From Streptomyces sp. V1I1 (lineage in GTDB: Bacteria > Actinomycetota > Actinomycetes > Streptomycetales > Streptomycetaceae): a DNA stretch of 64,000 nt. How positions within the stretch are numbered: position 1 is the stretch's first letter; every line of letters begins with the position of its first letter. The position numbers were made by a program, and so were the translations under genes. The stretch covers positions 62,001 through 126,000 of the forward strand of contig NZ_JAUSZH010000001.1 of the NCBI RefSeq assembly GCF_030817355.1, written 5' to 3'. This document shows, in pieces, positions 52,059 to 63,128 of the stretch. The notes beneath the pieces were generated by a model. That model did not search any database. It saw only the letters and a program-made list of their open reading frames with translations, and was not told where the DNA came from.

Positions 52059-53066
52059 CTACTCCGCCGCCAGGATGTCGACGACGAAGACCAGGGTGGA
52101 CCTGGCCGGGATGTCTTTCTGGGCCTGGGAGCCGTAGGCGAGCTCCGGAGGGACCACGAGCAGCATCCTGCTTCCCACCTCGGCGCCGACCAGGGCCTGG
52201 TCGAGCCCCTTAATGAGGTTTCCGCGGCCGACGACGGCGACGCCGGGGCCCTGGAGCCAGGAGGAGTCGAAGAGCGTGGCCTGCTCTTCGCCCCGGTTGG
52301 CGCCCCAGACCGCACCGGCGTGCCGGAGCACCACCGTGTCACCGGCTGCGATCCTCCTCCCCGATCCCTCGACGAGGGACCGGGATTCAAGGCGCTTGGG
52401 CGCGCCGGTGCCGGGTATCGCGAGCGTGACGCCGGACCGGTCGGCGTGCACCTGGGGCAGGGTGTCCGGCACCTCCTGCTGTTGCCCTCGGACGGTCGAC
52501 TTCGCGCCGATGACCTTCTTGATGTCGATGACGAAGACGACAGTGTCGGTGCCGGCGACCTTGAGCCCGGCGTTGCCCGACGCGCCGTAGGCCGCGGCCG
52601 GCGGAGCCACCACCAGAACGCGGCTGCCGGCCTGCTGTCCGCGGACGGCGCGGTCGAGTGCGGGAATCACGGCGCCCCGGCCGACGGGGAAGACCTTGGG
52701 GCCCTGGCCCTCGTTGTAGGTGCCGGGCAGATCCGTGCCGCTCTTCCAGGTCTTGGCGGTGTAGTCGACGACCACGACGTCGTTGTCGCCGATCCTGGGT
52801 CCGTGACCCTGGAGGAGGCTGGTGACGACGAACTTTCCGCTGGGTTTCTCCTTGGGGATGGTGAGGGCGGCCCTCCGGCCGAACTCCCCCGAGACCTTGG
52901 GCAGTGTCGTGTCCGTCGCCACGGCCGCCGGCACAGCCTGCCGTGGCGCGGAGACGGTGGGGACGGCCAGGGCACGGTGACCGTCCGGAGCGGCGGATGA
53001 GGATTTCTCACCGCTGCAACCCGTCACCAGAACGGATGCGGTGAGCAGCATGGCGATTCGACGCAT
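52059..53066 (-). CDS. lipoprotein with two FKBP-type peptidyl-prolyl isomerase domains
   Basis: ATG 53066 begins a lipoprotein signal (MRRIAMLLTASVLVTGCSGE; lipobox LVTGC, lipidated Cys at residue 17). Two FKBP domains follow, about residues 95-200 (GDNDVVVVDYTAKTWKSG, VIPALDRAVRGQQAGSRVLV, PPAAAYGASG) and 225-335 (GDTVVLRHAGAVWGANRGEE, LIKGLDQALVGAEVGSRMLL, PPELAYGSQ). Tandem FKBP lipoproteins are usual in Streptomyces and help folding of secreted proteins at the membrane. It is 119 bases downstream of the small membrane protein gene and the giant RHS gene on the same strand, so co-expression is possible. The gene is intact. Confidence 0.88.
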   Translation of the reverse strand: MRRIAMLLTASVLVTGCSGEKSSSAAPDGHRALAVPTVSAPRQAVPAAVATDTTLPKVSGEFGRRAALTIPKEKPSGKFVVTSLLQGHGPRIGDNDVVVVDYTAKTWKSGTDLPGTYNEGQGPKVFPVGRGAVIPALDRAVRGQQAGSRVLVVAPPAAAYGASGNAGLKVAGTDTVVFVIDIKKVIGAKSTVRGQQQEVPDTLPQVHADRSGVTLAIPGTGAPKRLESRSLVEGSGRRIAAGDTVVLRHAGAVWGANRGEEQATLFDSSWLQGPGVAVVGRGNLIKGLDQALVGAEVGSRMLLVVPPELAYGSQAQKDIPARSTLVFVVDILAAE

Positions 53067-53185
53067 GAAAGTCCTTGTGGTTCGCAAGATATGAGTGCCG
53101 ACATCGCACTCAATGTCGCTGACCGCGCAGCACCGAGGTGCCGCGCGGTCAGCGAGGGTGGAGCAGCCGATGGAACGCCTTGCGG

Positions 53186-53425
53186 CTACTTCCTTCTGCG
53201 GCGCAGTCCCCAGGCCCTGAACCGGTTGCCAGCGAACACGCCGACCCCCATGGAGACCGCGATCAGCAGGACCGATGCCCCGGCCTCCAGCGTGACCGGG
53301 CGTGGGCCGGGCAGGAACTTCAGGAACCCGAAGAAGGTCGCCGCCGAGGCGGCGGCGAAGACGGCCAGTTCCGCCAGCCACATCTTCGTTGTCGGCCATT
53401 CGTCGTCATGCCCGGTCATCGACAT
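53186..53425 (-). CDS. small two-helix membrane protein, candidate immunity protein
   Basis: ATG 53425 lies only four bases after the stop of the giant RHS gene. The 79-residue product has two predicted membrane helices (LAELAVFAAASAATFFGFL and LEAGASVLLIAVSMGVGVFA) and a basic end (AWGLRRRRK). The position directly behind an RHS toxin tip and the membrane nature suggest an immunity protein. An alternative is a housekeeping membrane protein that happens to lie there. No known family is recognised. Confidence 0.65.
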   Translation of the reverse strand: MSMTGHDDEWPTTKMWLAELAVFAAASAATFFGFLKFLPGPRPVTLEAGASVLLIAVSMGVGVFAGNRFRAWGLRRRRK

Positions 53426-56400
53426 GCCGTCATCTAGTGATGTAGTGACACTGCGTGCCCTTCCTCTGGCTGTTCACATAGATCTTGGCGCAGGCCTTGC
53501 CGTAGTACGGCAGCGTCCGGTTGCCCGGTGCATAGCGCAGGGGCACCTGGCCCCAGTAGCAGGTGTAGTGCGTCCTTCCCTTGCTGGTTCTGTACGTGGT
53601 GCCGCTCGTGTTGATGTAGGCGAAGTCGATCCGCGAGTTGCAGAACCTCGAGAAGGCGGCGGCGTAGTAGCAGTCCACGGCCGCCCATTCGTAATTGATG
53701 TACTTTCCGCTGCCGCTGATCTTGTGGTCCATGAAGCATCCGGTGGGGACACTGATCGTGAACCCGGCGAACGAGTAGCTGAAGCTGCCGAGGGCGGTGA
53801 CTCCGTACGCGCTCATGGTGCTCATTCCCGAGGACGACGGGAGCTGGATCTCCGCGGCGACCTCCCCGTCCAGGTCCGTGAGCTGAAGGAACGGGACGCC
53901 GCTGCGGATCTTCACGGCAGTGCGCTCGTCAAGATCCTGCACCTCTCGCGTGATCCCCGCACCGTTCGCCGTCCACATGGGACGGCCTCCTTCCTGTGCG
54001 TAGTGGTGGGTGGAGGTGTCGAGGAGGCTCCAGGTGCCGTCCGTGTTCTGCTTCTGAGTGCTCCACTCCCCCGGCCGGCCCTCGGCGTCTAGCGTCCACG
54101 ACTGGCGGTTGCCGCCGACGGTTTCCTGGCTGGTGATGTCGTTGCCGAAGTACTTCTGACTGCTGCCGTCGGGCCGGGTGAGCCAGCGGCTGAAGACGTC
54201 GTACGAGTAGCCGCTGTCGACCGGGCGGTCGGCGCTGTCGAAGGCGAACGTCTTGGCGACGCCCGTGGCCGTGTCGATGGTCGCGCAGGCGGACTCGAAC
54301 GTCGTCTGCTTGATCAGGTTGCTGTTGCCGTCGTACTCATCGGCCTTGCGGGTGCACGCGGTGTCCTGTGCCGTGTCCGCCCGGACCCCGCGGCCGACCG
54401 CGTCGTACTGGAAGGACGACCCGATGGTGACGCCCGTCGTGTGGGCGCGTTCCGCGGGGCTGCCGTGCACAGTCTGGGCGATGGTGTCCGCCAGCGGCAC
54501 GGTCTGATCGGTGGTGCTGGTGTAGGTACGGGCGGTCTCGGTGCCGGTGGCGTCCCTCGTGACGGCGACGGTGTAGCCGCCGGGAAGCGTCTCGGTCTTG
54601 ACGTTGCCGTCCGCGTCGTACGTACCGGAGAAGGTGCCCACCTCCGAGTCCGTCAGCGACGTGGCGAGGCCCCGGGGGTCCTTCGCCGTGTCGTAGACGT
54701 AGGTGGTGGTGGACGGAGCCGATTCGACGGCCTTCGTCAGGCGGTTGAGGGCGTCGTACTCCCGCGTCGCGGTGTTGCCCGCTCCGTCGGTGTAGGTCAC
54801 CTCTCGGCCGAGGTCGTCGTACGCGTGGGTCGCGGTGACGGTGCCGGAGGCGACGGTCGCGACCTTTCCGGTCTTCTCGTCGTAGGTGGTGGTGATGTCG
54901 GACACCGGGTCGCCGCCGCCCGCGACGGAGACCCGCACGACGCGGCCCGCGCCGTCATAGGTCGTGGTCGCGGTGCCGGTCGATCCGTTGGCCGTCCGGG
55001 TGACCTTGGCGGGGTTGCCCCACCAGTCGTACTCGGTGGACCTGGTGGGCAGTTCGGCGGGGTTGGTCCCGCTGCCCGTGACGGCACCGGCCGGTCCCAC
55101 CGAGCAGACCAGGTCGGCCCACTCCGGCCGTCCCTGGCACGTACCGGTACCGGCGGCGGACCAGTACGTGGTCACCGTCGTACCGGCGTCGGTGCCGGTG
55201 GACATCGGCTTGATGGTCTTGATCACGCGCCCGGAGGCGTCGTACACCGTCTTCCTGGTGATCTTCAGGCCGCTCGGGTCACTGATGGTGGAGGTCTGAA
55301 GCCCCTTGGTCCAGTCGTATGTGGTGGCGGTGGTGCGCACGTCGCCGTCGGCGGGATAGCCGTCGACGTAGGCGCCGACGCGGCTGCTGGTGAGCAGGCC
55401 GGAGACCGTGGCACCGGTGGGACGGCCCTCGTCGTAGGTGTTGACGGTGTGCTTGCGGGCCGGGACCTCCGTCCCCGCCGACAGGGCTGTGCCTCCCGTG
55501 CCGGCCGCGAGCTGCTTCTCCAGGGTGACAAGGTGCAGCGGACCGTACTCCCCCAGCTTCCGCTGGCCGTCCGCCGAGTGGACGAACGTGGTGGACAGCT
55601 GCTGGGCGCGGTCGGCGGTCGACAGGGCGTTGAGACCGAGCCTGGTCAGCTCGTCGAGCGCGGCACCGGAGGTGGCCAGGGCCAGCTCCCGGTTGCCGGC
55701 GGTCAGTTCGCGGACGACGTTGCCGAAGTGGTCGAACTCGGAGGCACCGATGCGGCCGCCGGGGGAAGCGGTGTTGACCTGCCGGCCCGACGCGTCGATG
55801 TACGAGATGCCCGCGCGGGTGTAGCTGCCCGCGGTCAGAGCCGCACCGTCGTTCGAGGCCGGAACGGCATCGGCGGGGAACACCGCCGTTGCGTCGGTGG
55901 GCACATCCGTCTGGCCCCACGCCGCCACGTCACTCGCGCCCATGGCATAGGGCGCGTCGGTACCGGTCAGCGGGACGTCGTAGACCACGCTCGTCGTCGC
56001 GGTCCCGTTGGTGACGGTCCTGCTGCCCGGGGTGAGTGTGGGCCGGGAGACCTTCAGGAGCATGCCGTCCCCGGCGGTGGCGGCATTGCCCGCCTTGCCG
56101 TAGGTGAAGGTCCACGGCAGCTCGCCCGGCGGGGTGAGGGTGCTGACCCGGTGTGCGCTGTCGTAGCCGTACTCGGTCTTCAGCGCCGGGCTGATCTGCG
56201 GATTCCACGCCTGTCGGAGCCGCCCGGCGCTGTCGTAGAGGTACGTCTGCACGGCGACGGACGTCGCGTTCGCCGCACCCGGTGCGGTGGACCACAGGCG
56301 GATCTCCCGCACCTGACCGGCGATGTCACCGAAGGCGGTGGCCGTCGCGGTGGTGGAGGTCGCGTAGACGAACTCCAGCAGTCGGCAGCCCTTGGTCGAC

Positions 56401-58939
56401 GGTGTCGCCGCACAGGTGCCGCTCGGCACCGCGGACGTCGGCGCGATCAGCAGCTTGGGCCGCGCCAGCGTGGTGCTTCCGGACACCACCTTCTCGGAGA
56501 CCACCGTGGTGGTGGTGTTGTCGGACGGCCGGTAGGTGGTCGAGGCCTGCCAGGTGGTGGCCGCCGCGTCGACCTTCGCGAACGTCGTGGTGGTTCCGTC
56601 GGTCTCCTTCAGCGTGAAGGACCCGGTCAGCGACCCGGTGAGGGTGAGTTCCCCGGCACCCGGCTCGGCCTTCCAGCCGCCGCCGCTGGCTGCGGTGAAG
56701 CCGGTCTGCTGACCGTACATGTCGACGACCGCGACCGAGGTCGCGGATGTCGTGCGGACATAGGCCCAGCTCGACTCCGAGGCCTCCGCCATCGTGCCGG
56801 AGGTCCACTGCGGGCCGAAGATCGCTGCCTGGCCCTCCGCGGAGGCCCCCCCGGTGGGGCGACGGGAGGAAGCCGTGCGCGTGACGTCCAGGCCGAAGGC
56901 CGAGGCGTCGGTGGCCAGGAGCACGTAGTCGCCCGTCAGATGGTTGACCTGACCGGGACCGATCTCCTCGGACGGCGCGGTGCCGGCGTTGCGGTCGACG
57001 ACGGCCGTGCTGACCGGCGAGTACCCGGTGGTGGTGCCGTCGGTGAAGGCGGCCCGCAGCTCGATGGGACCGTCCTCGGCGAAGGTGGAGGTGATGTTCC
57101 ACGCCAGGGCCGGCGGCGCTCCGTTGGGTGCGGCCAGCGGCCACGAGGTGATGGCCGAACCATCGGAGTTCTTGGTGACGTCGGACAGTGGCACGTTCTG
57201 CCAGGACGCGGTCTCGCCACGCCGATACTGATACGTCACACCGGTGTAGGTGGGCTTGCCCGAGGCGGCCAGGGCGACCCGGCGCGCGGGACGCTCTCCG
57301 TCACCCGGCGCGAGCAGGGCGGCGCCGTCGGCGCCGACGCCGAACTTGTACTGGGTCGTGGTGGTGGACAGGTTGCCGCCGGAGTCGACGGTCTTGGCGT
57401 ACAGGGTGTGCCAGCCATCGGCCGGGTTGACCGTGACGGTGAGCGGGTCACCGCCGCTGCCGTCGGTGGTGTCGTCGATACGGTTGGGGGTGTTGGGGTC
57501 ATTCAGCCCCCAGTAGTAGCCCTGACCGTCGGTGGAGCTGGTGTCAAGGGTGCACTGCGCACCGTTGGTGGCCTTGGCCGTCCAGGTGTCCTGCGTGTAC
57601 GGCGAGCACGTAATGCTCGGAGCAGCCGGCTTACCTGTATTCAGCACGAACACCGTGTAGCCGGTCCACGATCCGTACAGGGATCCGTCGTAGCTGCGGA
57701 CCCGGTAGCGCAGATGTGAGCCGGCCGGGAAGGCGTTGGCCGTCGGCACCGTCAGGGTGGAGGTGGAGCCAGAGGCCACCGTCTTGCCGTAGGCCGTGTA
57801 GCTGTAGGTGGTGTCGGCGTAGGCCGGGTCGGGGGTGATCTCGAACTGAGCCTGCGCGTTTCCGCCGTCCGCGTCAGTGACCTTGGCCGACAGGATCGGC
57901 GTCAGCGAGGTGACGTACCGCTTGCCGTTGTAGGCGTTCACCACGCTCGGGGATATCGCCTGCGAGGTCGGCATGGCCGGGTAGGAGTTGTAGGTCACCG
58001 TCAGCGACGGCTCGAAGGTGGGGTCGTGTGAGCCGTCGACATAGTTGGACGAGCGGTAGCGCCGCCAGGTGAGTGTGTCGGTCTCGTTGACCGCCGCGAG
58101 GCGGATGCCGTGGTTGGTCTGGCCGTCCGCCCAGTCCTGCACGATCGTGTCCACGTCCCACGAGACTTGGCCGGCGGGGCAGGTGGAGTTGTATCCCTTG
58201 GCCGCGGTCGACGTCACAGCCCCTGTGGCGGTCGTTGATGGCTGCGCGGACCATGAGATCGCGGACGGGTCCCAGGAGGAGGTGATCCGCCGGACCTGCA
58301 CACCCGAACCGGATGTCGAGCAGGTCGAGGAGTAGTACGAGTACAGGCGCAGGTCGGTGTCGACGATCTTTTTGCCCGTGTACGTTGCCACGTCGAACTT
58401 CAGGAAGGAGCGGGCCTTCTGCACCCCGTCGTAGGTGCCGGCCTTCAGCTCCGTCGACCCGCGTTGACTGGCCGGATAGGCGTCGTACTGGATCCAGGTA
58501 TCCGTGGTCGGCCCTGCCAGGGTATTCGTCGGGTCGACCACCACCGGATACGTCACGTCCGGGTCGGAGAGGAATTGCTCACTCGGCTTGAGCACCAGAA
58601 CCTGGTCGCCGTCGGCGGCCGTCTCCACGCTCGCGCTAACCGGCGCAGCGTTCTCCGGCTCCTGGGACTTCGCATCCTCCGAGGCATCCCACATCACTGG
58701 CGGCGGAGCAGCGGCGACCTCCTTGCCCTTGGTGTCCTGCCACTCCAGCCGCTCGTCCGACGTCTCCTTCAAGGTCAGACCTTCGGCGGCCACCGGCAGG
58801 CGGAACTCCACCGGCCCGTCAGGCCGCTCGTGCAGCACCACTGAGTGGGAGAAGCCCTCCGGCAGCGCGGTGACCAACACATCCCCGCCGGGTACCGCGT
58901 CCGGGTAGGTGGCAGTGTTGCCCTTCAACACCGGCTTAG

Positions 58940-60618
58940 CCTCGATCCACCGACTGTCCCGTGTCCTGTGGATAGAGAAATGAAGAGAGGTGCCTGCTGA
59001 CCTGCGAAGATGGGAGTTACCACACAACCATCACGCACAATCAGCAAGGCACCTCGTAGATGAAAGTTTCCCACACCCCGGCGGCGGTCTCCGCTGTGTT
59101 CGACGACCGGAATCTGATCGCGCAGGCTGGGCTGGTCCCGGTGATGCGGCTGGCCGAGCGGTGCGGTCTGGCGCGGCTGGCGGGCGAGATGGTGAAGCTG
59201 CCCGGAGCGAAGAACGGCGCGGGTGCGGCGGCGGACGCCAAGGTCACCAGCATCGTGGGCGGCATGGCCGCGGGCGCGGACAGCATCGACGACCTCGGTG
59301 TCCTGCGGCACGGTGCGATGCCGGCCCTGTTCCGAGGGGTCCGTGCCCCGTCCACGCTCGGCACGTTCCTGCGTGCGTTCACCCACGGTCACGCCCTCCA
59401 ACTCCACGCCGTGCACCGCAGGTTCCTGGCCGCACTGGCCGCGCACACCCCTCTGCTTACCGGGGCTGACGCAAAGGCGTTCATCGACGTCGACTCCACC
59501 CACAAACGGGTCTACGGCCGGGCCAAGCAGGGCGCTGAGTACGGCCGGTTCAAGGGCATCCGCACGCTGCATCCCCTGCTGGCCACCATCTGCACCCCAC
59601 ACTCCAGGCCGGTGATCGCCGCAGTACGGATGCGCCGCGGCAAAGCAGCCGACTCCCGCGGCGCCCCCAAATTCGTCAGCGAGGCCCTGGCCACCGCCGC
59701 CGAGGCCGGCTGCACCGGCACCCGCATCCTGCGCGCGGACTCGCAGTTCTACAACGCCGGTGTCATTGCCGCCTGCCGCCGGGCCGGCACCCACTTCTCC
59801 ATCACCACCGGCATGAACCCGTCCGTCAAACGAGCCGTCCTGGCCATCCCCGACGAGGCGTGGCAGCAGATCAGCTACCCCAACGCGGTCTGCGATCCAG
59901 AGACCGGGGACCTCATCTCGGATGCCGAGGTCGCCGAGATACCCGCATACACCGCCTTCGCCAGCCGGAAGAAAGCCGAGCGGGTCACTGCCCGGCTGAT
60001 CGTGCGCCGAGTCCGTGACCTGGACAAACCCGCCGTCGTGGGTGAACAGGGCGAACTGTTTCCGGTCTGGCGCTACCACCCCTTCTTCACCGACAACCCC
60101 GCCGCCACTCTCCAGGCCGAGCAGGAACACCGGCACCACGCCGTGGTCGAGCAGGTCATCGCCGACAGCAAAGCCTCCGCCCTGGCCCACCTGCCCTCCG
60201 GGCAGTTCAACGCCAACGCGGCCTGGCTCACCCTGTGGGCCATGGCCTACAACCTGCTGAGAGCCACCGGAGCACTGACCTCCGCATTTCACGCGAAGGC
60301 GACTACCGCCACGATCCGCGCCCACCTGGTCCAGGTTCCGGCCCGGATCGCCCGCTCGGCACGGCGTATCACCCTGCACCTGCCCCACAACTGGCTCTGG
60401 CAGCAAGCCTGGACACGCCTGTTCGACACCGTCCACGGTCCACCCGACCCGGCCTGACAGCCCCTGACCGCCCCGCCCGCCAGGGCCCGACCGAAACCGA
60501 ACCCGTGGAAAAGCTGGGCAGACCAGCGGATACCACCCACCCATCCCCGGACACCGACCCAAAACCGAATCAGAAACCGGTCTGAAGATCACTCTCAAGC
60601 CACGCCGGTGAATCGAGG
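58940..60618 (+). mobile_element. IS1380-family insertion sequence, intact, CTTAG duplication
   Basis: The inverted ends CCTCGATCCACCG (left) and CGGTGAATCGAGG (right) differ by one base. CTTAG flanks the element at 58935-58939 and 60619-60623. It is 1679 bp, carries one complete transposase gene on the plus strand, and sits inside the RHS gene in opposite orientation. The clean duplication indicates a recent insertion. Confidence 0.92.
59060..60457 (+). CDS. IS1380-family transposase
   Basis: ATG 59060 opens a 465-residue transposase without interruptions. It has LVPVMRLAERCGLARLAGEM, AKVTSIVGGMAAGADSIDDL and the first catalytic Asp in FIDVDSTHKRVYGRAKQGAE. The second is in ILRADSQFYNAGVIAACRRA, the Glu is in VVEQVIADSKASALAHLPSG, and the tail is RRITLHLPHNWLWQQAW. 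This is the complete DDE architecture of the family, and activity is likely. The two shorter IS1380 scraps elsewhere (8549 and 26484) come from different elements. Confidence 0.92.
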   Translation: MKVSHTPAAVSAVFDDRNLIAQAGLVPVMRLAERCGLARLAGEMVKLPGAKNGAGAAADAKVTSIVGGMAAGADSIDDLGVLRHGAMPALFRGVRAPSTLGTFLRAFTHGHALQLHAVHRRFLAALAAHTPLLTGADAKAFIDVDSTHKRVYGRAKQGAEYGRFKGIRTLHPLLATICTPHSRPVIAAVRMRRGKAADSRGAPKFVSEALATAAEAGCTGTRILRADSQFYNAGVIAACRRAGTHFSITTGMNPSVKRAVLAIPDEAWQQISYPNAVCDPETGDLISDAEVAEIPAYTAFASRKKAERVTARLIVRRVRDLDKPAVVGEQGELFPVWRYHPFFTDNPAATLQAEQEHRHHAVVEQVIADSKASALAHLPSGQFNANAAWLTLWAMAYNLLRATGALTSAFHAKATTATIRAHLVQVPARIARSARRITLHLPHNWLWQQAWTRLFDTVHGPPDPA

Positions 60619-61203
60619 CTTAGGCAGCGTGCCCTCCCACGCCACGCCCAGGGTCCTCTCCCCGCGGGTGACCTGGACGAGCGGTGCCTTGCTGCCGCCT
60701 GCTGACAGAGCGATGTCAGCCGCCGCGGCCTTCGGCACCACCTTGCCGTCCACCTCGGCCAGCGTCACATCCACCGGCTGCCAGTCGCCTTGGGAGTCCT
60801 TCACCCGGATCGGCCCGGTAAAGGATTCCACCGTCACCGTGCCGTCCGGATTCGCCCAGCTGGTGGTGTCCTCCGTGCGCGCAATCAGGATTTCGATGCG
60901 CCGCTTCTGCACCCGGGCCATCAACCTCGCAGAGGACTCGTCTTGAGCCTGCGCAGGCCCGAAGTCAGTCGACGACTCCGCTGCCTGCGCCTGCGCCGGT
61001 GCCAGTGCCGGTGCCTGCGACGGCAACGCCACCGCCTGCCCGGAGGTCGCGACCGTCACCCCCGCCTCGGCGGCAAGCAACATGGCCAAAGCACCGGCTA
61101 TCTGTCGCACGCGCCGCCCCGAAAAGCCCGCACTGCGACCGCGACGTCCCCCCCAAGGGACGCGCCCATCCTCGCTCTGCGAGGTGAGCACCAACCTGCC
61201 CAT

Positions 61204-61489
61204 TATGGACTCCGTATCTCCCGATCAGCGTGATCAGGCGACCGGAACGTATCCAGAGAGAAAAGATGAAATTCAACGACAGATAGCCCCATACAAGGCA
61301 ACTCGATCCCAGAGTCGCGATGTGTGTTGCATCACATTCTTACTATTCTTGGAACTAGATCTTGAATGTTGCTGTATTCTAGTTTGCGCAACTCGCGTCG
61401 TCCTAAGAAGATTTGACGGGGCGCCAGCACGGGCTGGCTCTCGTTACAGCATCACCCCTCGACTTCATGCTTGGCCTGGCCCCTAGACA
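61204..61489. promoter_or_regulatory. AT-rich divergent promoter region
   Basis: This gap between the RHS gene (minus) and the DUF4328 gene (plus) includes a markedly AT-rich stretch at about 61300-61400, unusual for this DNA and suitable for two divergent promoters. I cannot assign exact boxes. Confidence 0.35.
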
Positions 61490-62233
61490 GTGCATCGCAG
61501 CCCCGGATGCCCGCATGTGGACAGGCCGCTCCGTGACCCATACATTGCTCCTCCTCAAGCCGACCAGGTTCGGCCGCCGAAATGGGGAGCACTGGTGGGC
61601 AAGGGTTCAGTCGCTGTCGTATGCATCGCACTCGGAGCGAACATCGCCTTCGCCGTAGCGCATCTGGTGGCCCAGCTGCGCTTGCACACCGCACTGGGAC
61701 ACATGTCGCACGGCGAGCCCGTCCTGCGCGCCGAGATGTGGGTGGGCAACTTCTCAGGCGTCCAAGTGGCCGCCTTCGCAGGAGCGGGGATTCTCTTCGT
61801 ACTGTGGTTTATGCAGGCGTGGGACCGGGCCGACTCTCCTCGTCCCAGTCGACGGTGGTGGCAGAGACGTAAGTGGGCACTGGCCAGCTGGTTCATCCCT
61901 ATTTTGAACCTTGGCGTCCCACTCCTGATCGCTCTCGATATGTGGGCGTCGAGCCAGCCCGAAGAAACCGATCGCCGTCACTCCCGGCTTTGGGTCATCG
62001 GGTGGTGGATTTCCTTCGTATTGTGGACCATCACCAACCGCTGGGCCCAGACCCTTTACCGGCAGGCCGAGCAGGTGCAACCGGTCAGGGACGCCTTGCG
62101 CGTCGGCATGCTCACGGACGTCCTTGGCGTACTCGCGGCAATCGCGGCCATCGCCTTCGTATTGCAGCTGAGCCGGTCTCAGATCGCCCGGGAGCGCCAG
62201 GACAGTTCTACTTTTCGCCCTGTGCCCGCCTGA
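61490..62233 (+). CDS. DUF4328-type membrane protein
   Basis: GTG 61490 gives 247 residues; the start is uncertain because no clear ribosome site is seen, and GTG 61595 is another option. Four membrane helices are visible: VAVVCIALGANIAFAVAHLV, FSGVQVAAFAGAGILFVLWF, SWFIPILNLGVPLLIALDMW and WVIGWWISFVLWTI, with a last one near VLAAIAAIAFVLQL. The FIPxLNLxxPLLIALDMW box and RRWWQRRKW identify the DUF4328 family, found throughout Streptomyces. The function is unknown. Confidence 0.75.
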   Translation: MHRSPGCPHVDRPLRDPYIAPPQADQVRPPKWGALVGKGSVAVVCIALGANIAFAVAHLVAQLRLHTALGHMSHGEPVLRAEMWVGNFSGVQVAAFAGAGILFVLWFMQAWDRADSPRPSRRWWQRRKWALASWFIPILNLGVPLLIALDMWASSQPEETDRRHSRLWVIGWWISFVLWTITNRWAQTLYRQAEQVQPVRDALRVGMLTDVLGVLAAIAAIAFVLQLSRSQIARERQDSSTFRPVPA

Positions 62234-62517
62234 CGTCAGGACACCGCCACGCGATTCTGCACTGCTTCCAATACGGTCTGCCCCTTCTCCCTCTGGGCTG
62301 ACCACCCCCTGCAGCCGCTGAAGGCGCCGAAAGAGGGGAGTGGCGCGTCGAGGAGAAGGCAGCGTAATCCACAGCCTCGTGGCGTCCTGCCTTCACCAAA
62401 GAATTCAGCGCAAGACTGCGTTCGCCAGCACCGGAGCGTCACCTGGCACGGACCTGTTGCGGGAGATGCCTCAGCCGTAGCGGACGGCAGCCATCGTGGT
62501 CGACCGCGAAATAGGAT

Positions 62518-63069
62518 TCACCAGGTCCCTTCGATGATCTCCTCGTAGATGATGTTCCACTCGGAGATAGGGTCCACAAAGGGGAGGTCATCGAAACGCT
62601 CAATCTTTGACCGCATCTCCCGCGCGAAGGCATCCTTGTCGCCGGCGGAGTCCCTTGTCAGATGGAAATTCTGCAGTGCGCAGAGGGCGTGCACCAGGGA
62701 TTCCACGTTGCGGTGCATCAGTAGGTGCCTGTTCGTCCCTTCCGGGAAGGCATAGACGTGCCCACTCACCGGGTCGAGCGCCAGGATCGAGTCGAGAAGG
62801 TAGCCGAGGACGAGCCATTTCTCGGCTTCTGGAGGATACGGGCGCTGCTGTCGCGCGAGGGTCTCGCCGAGGAGCACCGAGTCCTGGCCCGGGTCGGTGG
62901 CGTCGATGCGCGAGAGGAAGAGATCGTCGTGGGGTAGTCCGACTTCGTGGAGGAAGTGCATGGACGGTGACTCTTCGGAAGCCTGGCTGGGTTCTTCGCG
63001 GAGGAAGAGGACGATGCCCTGCAAGCCGAACAAGCGAATAATGTCGTCTGTGCTGACGGTGTATTTCAT
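62518..63069 (-). CDS. SUKH-4-type immunity protein
   Basis: ATG 63069 begins a 183-residue soluble protein: MKYTVSTDDIIRLFGLQGIV, MHFLHEVGLPHDDLFLSRID, WLVLGYLLDSILALDPVSGH, VYAFPEGTNRHLLMHRNVES and LVHALCALQNF. This order, with a GLP near residue 45 and an 'x-ALDxxxGxVY' strand, fits the SUKH-4 branch of SMI1/KNR4-like immunity proteins. These protect against polymorphic nuclease toxins. It lies near, but not beside, RHS genes; no intact toxin is coupled to it here. The gene is intact. Confidence 0.7.
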   Translation of the reverse strand: MKYTVSTDDIIRLFGLQGIVLFLREEPSQASEESPSMHFLHEVGLPHDDLFLSRIDATDPGQDSVLLGETLARQQRPYPPEAEKWLVLGYLLDSILALDPVSGHVYAFPEGTNRHLLMHRNVESLVHALCALQNFHLTRDSAGDKDAFAREMRSKIERFDDLPFVDPISEWNIIYEEIIEGTW

Positions 63070-63128
63070 TCCGGGGCTCCCTGACTCTCTTCCCTTTTCA
63101 TGTCTAGTGTCTCGTGATCCTGTTGATG

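Larger units (their letters stand above)
53430..61203 (-). pseudogene. giant DNRLRE/RHS-repeat surface protein, split by an IS1380 element
   Basis: ATG 61203 starts a basic leader and signal-like segment, then VDVTLAEVDGKVVPK and EGTLPKP at 60619. After the IS the frame resumes at 58934 with VLKGNTATYPDAVPGGDVL and stays open to 53430. Removing the IS and one CTTAG copy rejoins them in frame, giving about 2029 residues. Order: leader, DNRLRE domain (KARSFLKFDVATYTGKKIVD), fibronectin-like modules, an RHS/YD-repeat shell (YDSAGRLRQAWNPQISPALK; YDGAGRVVRVSVAGG), and a unique Cys-rich C-terminus (from about GSFSYSFAGFTISVPTGCFM). Such proteins are exported wall-associated toxins or adhesins. As inserted, only a truncated N-terminal peptide would be made. 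Confidence 0.85.

Noticed and set aside
54441..57719. Plus-strand ORF of 1092 codons
   Set aside because: Antisense to the RHS gene, Gly/Arg/Val-rich low-complexity product with no domain; a shadow frame.
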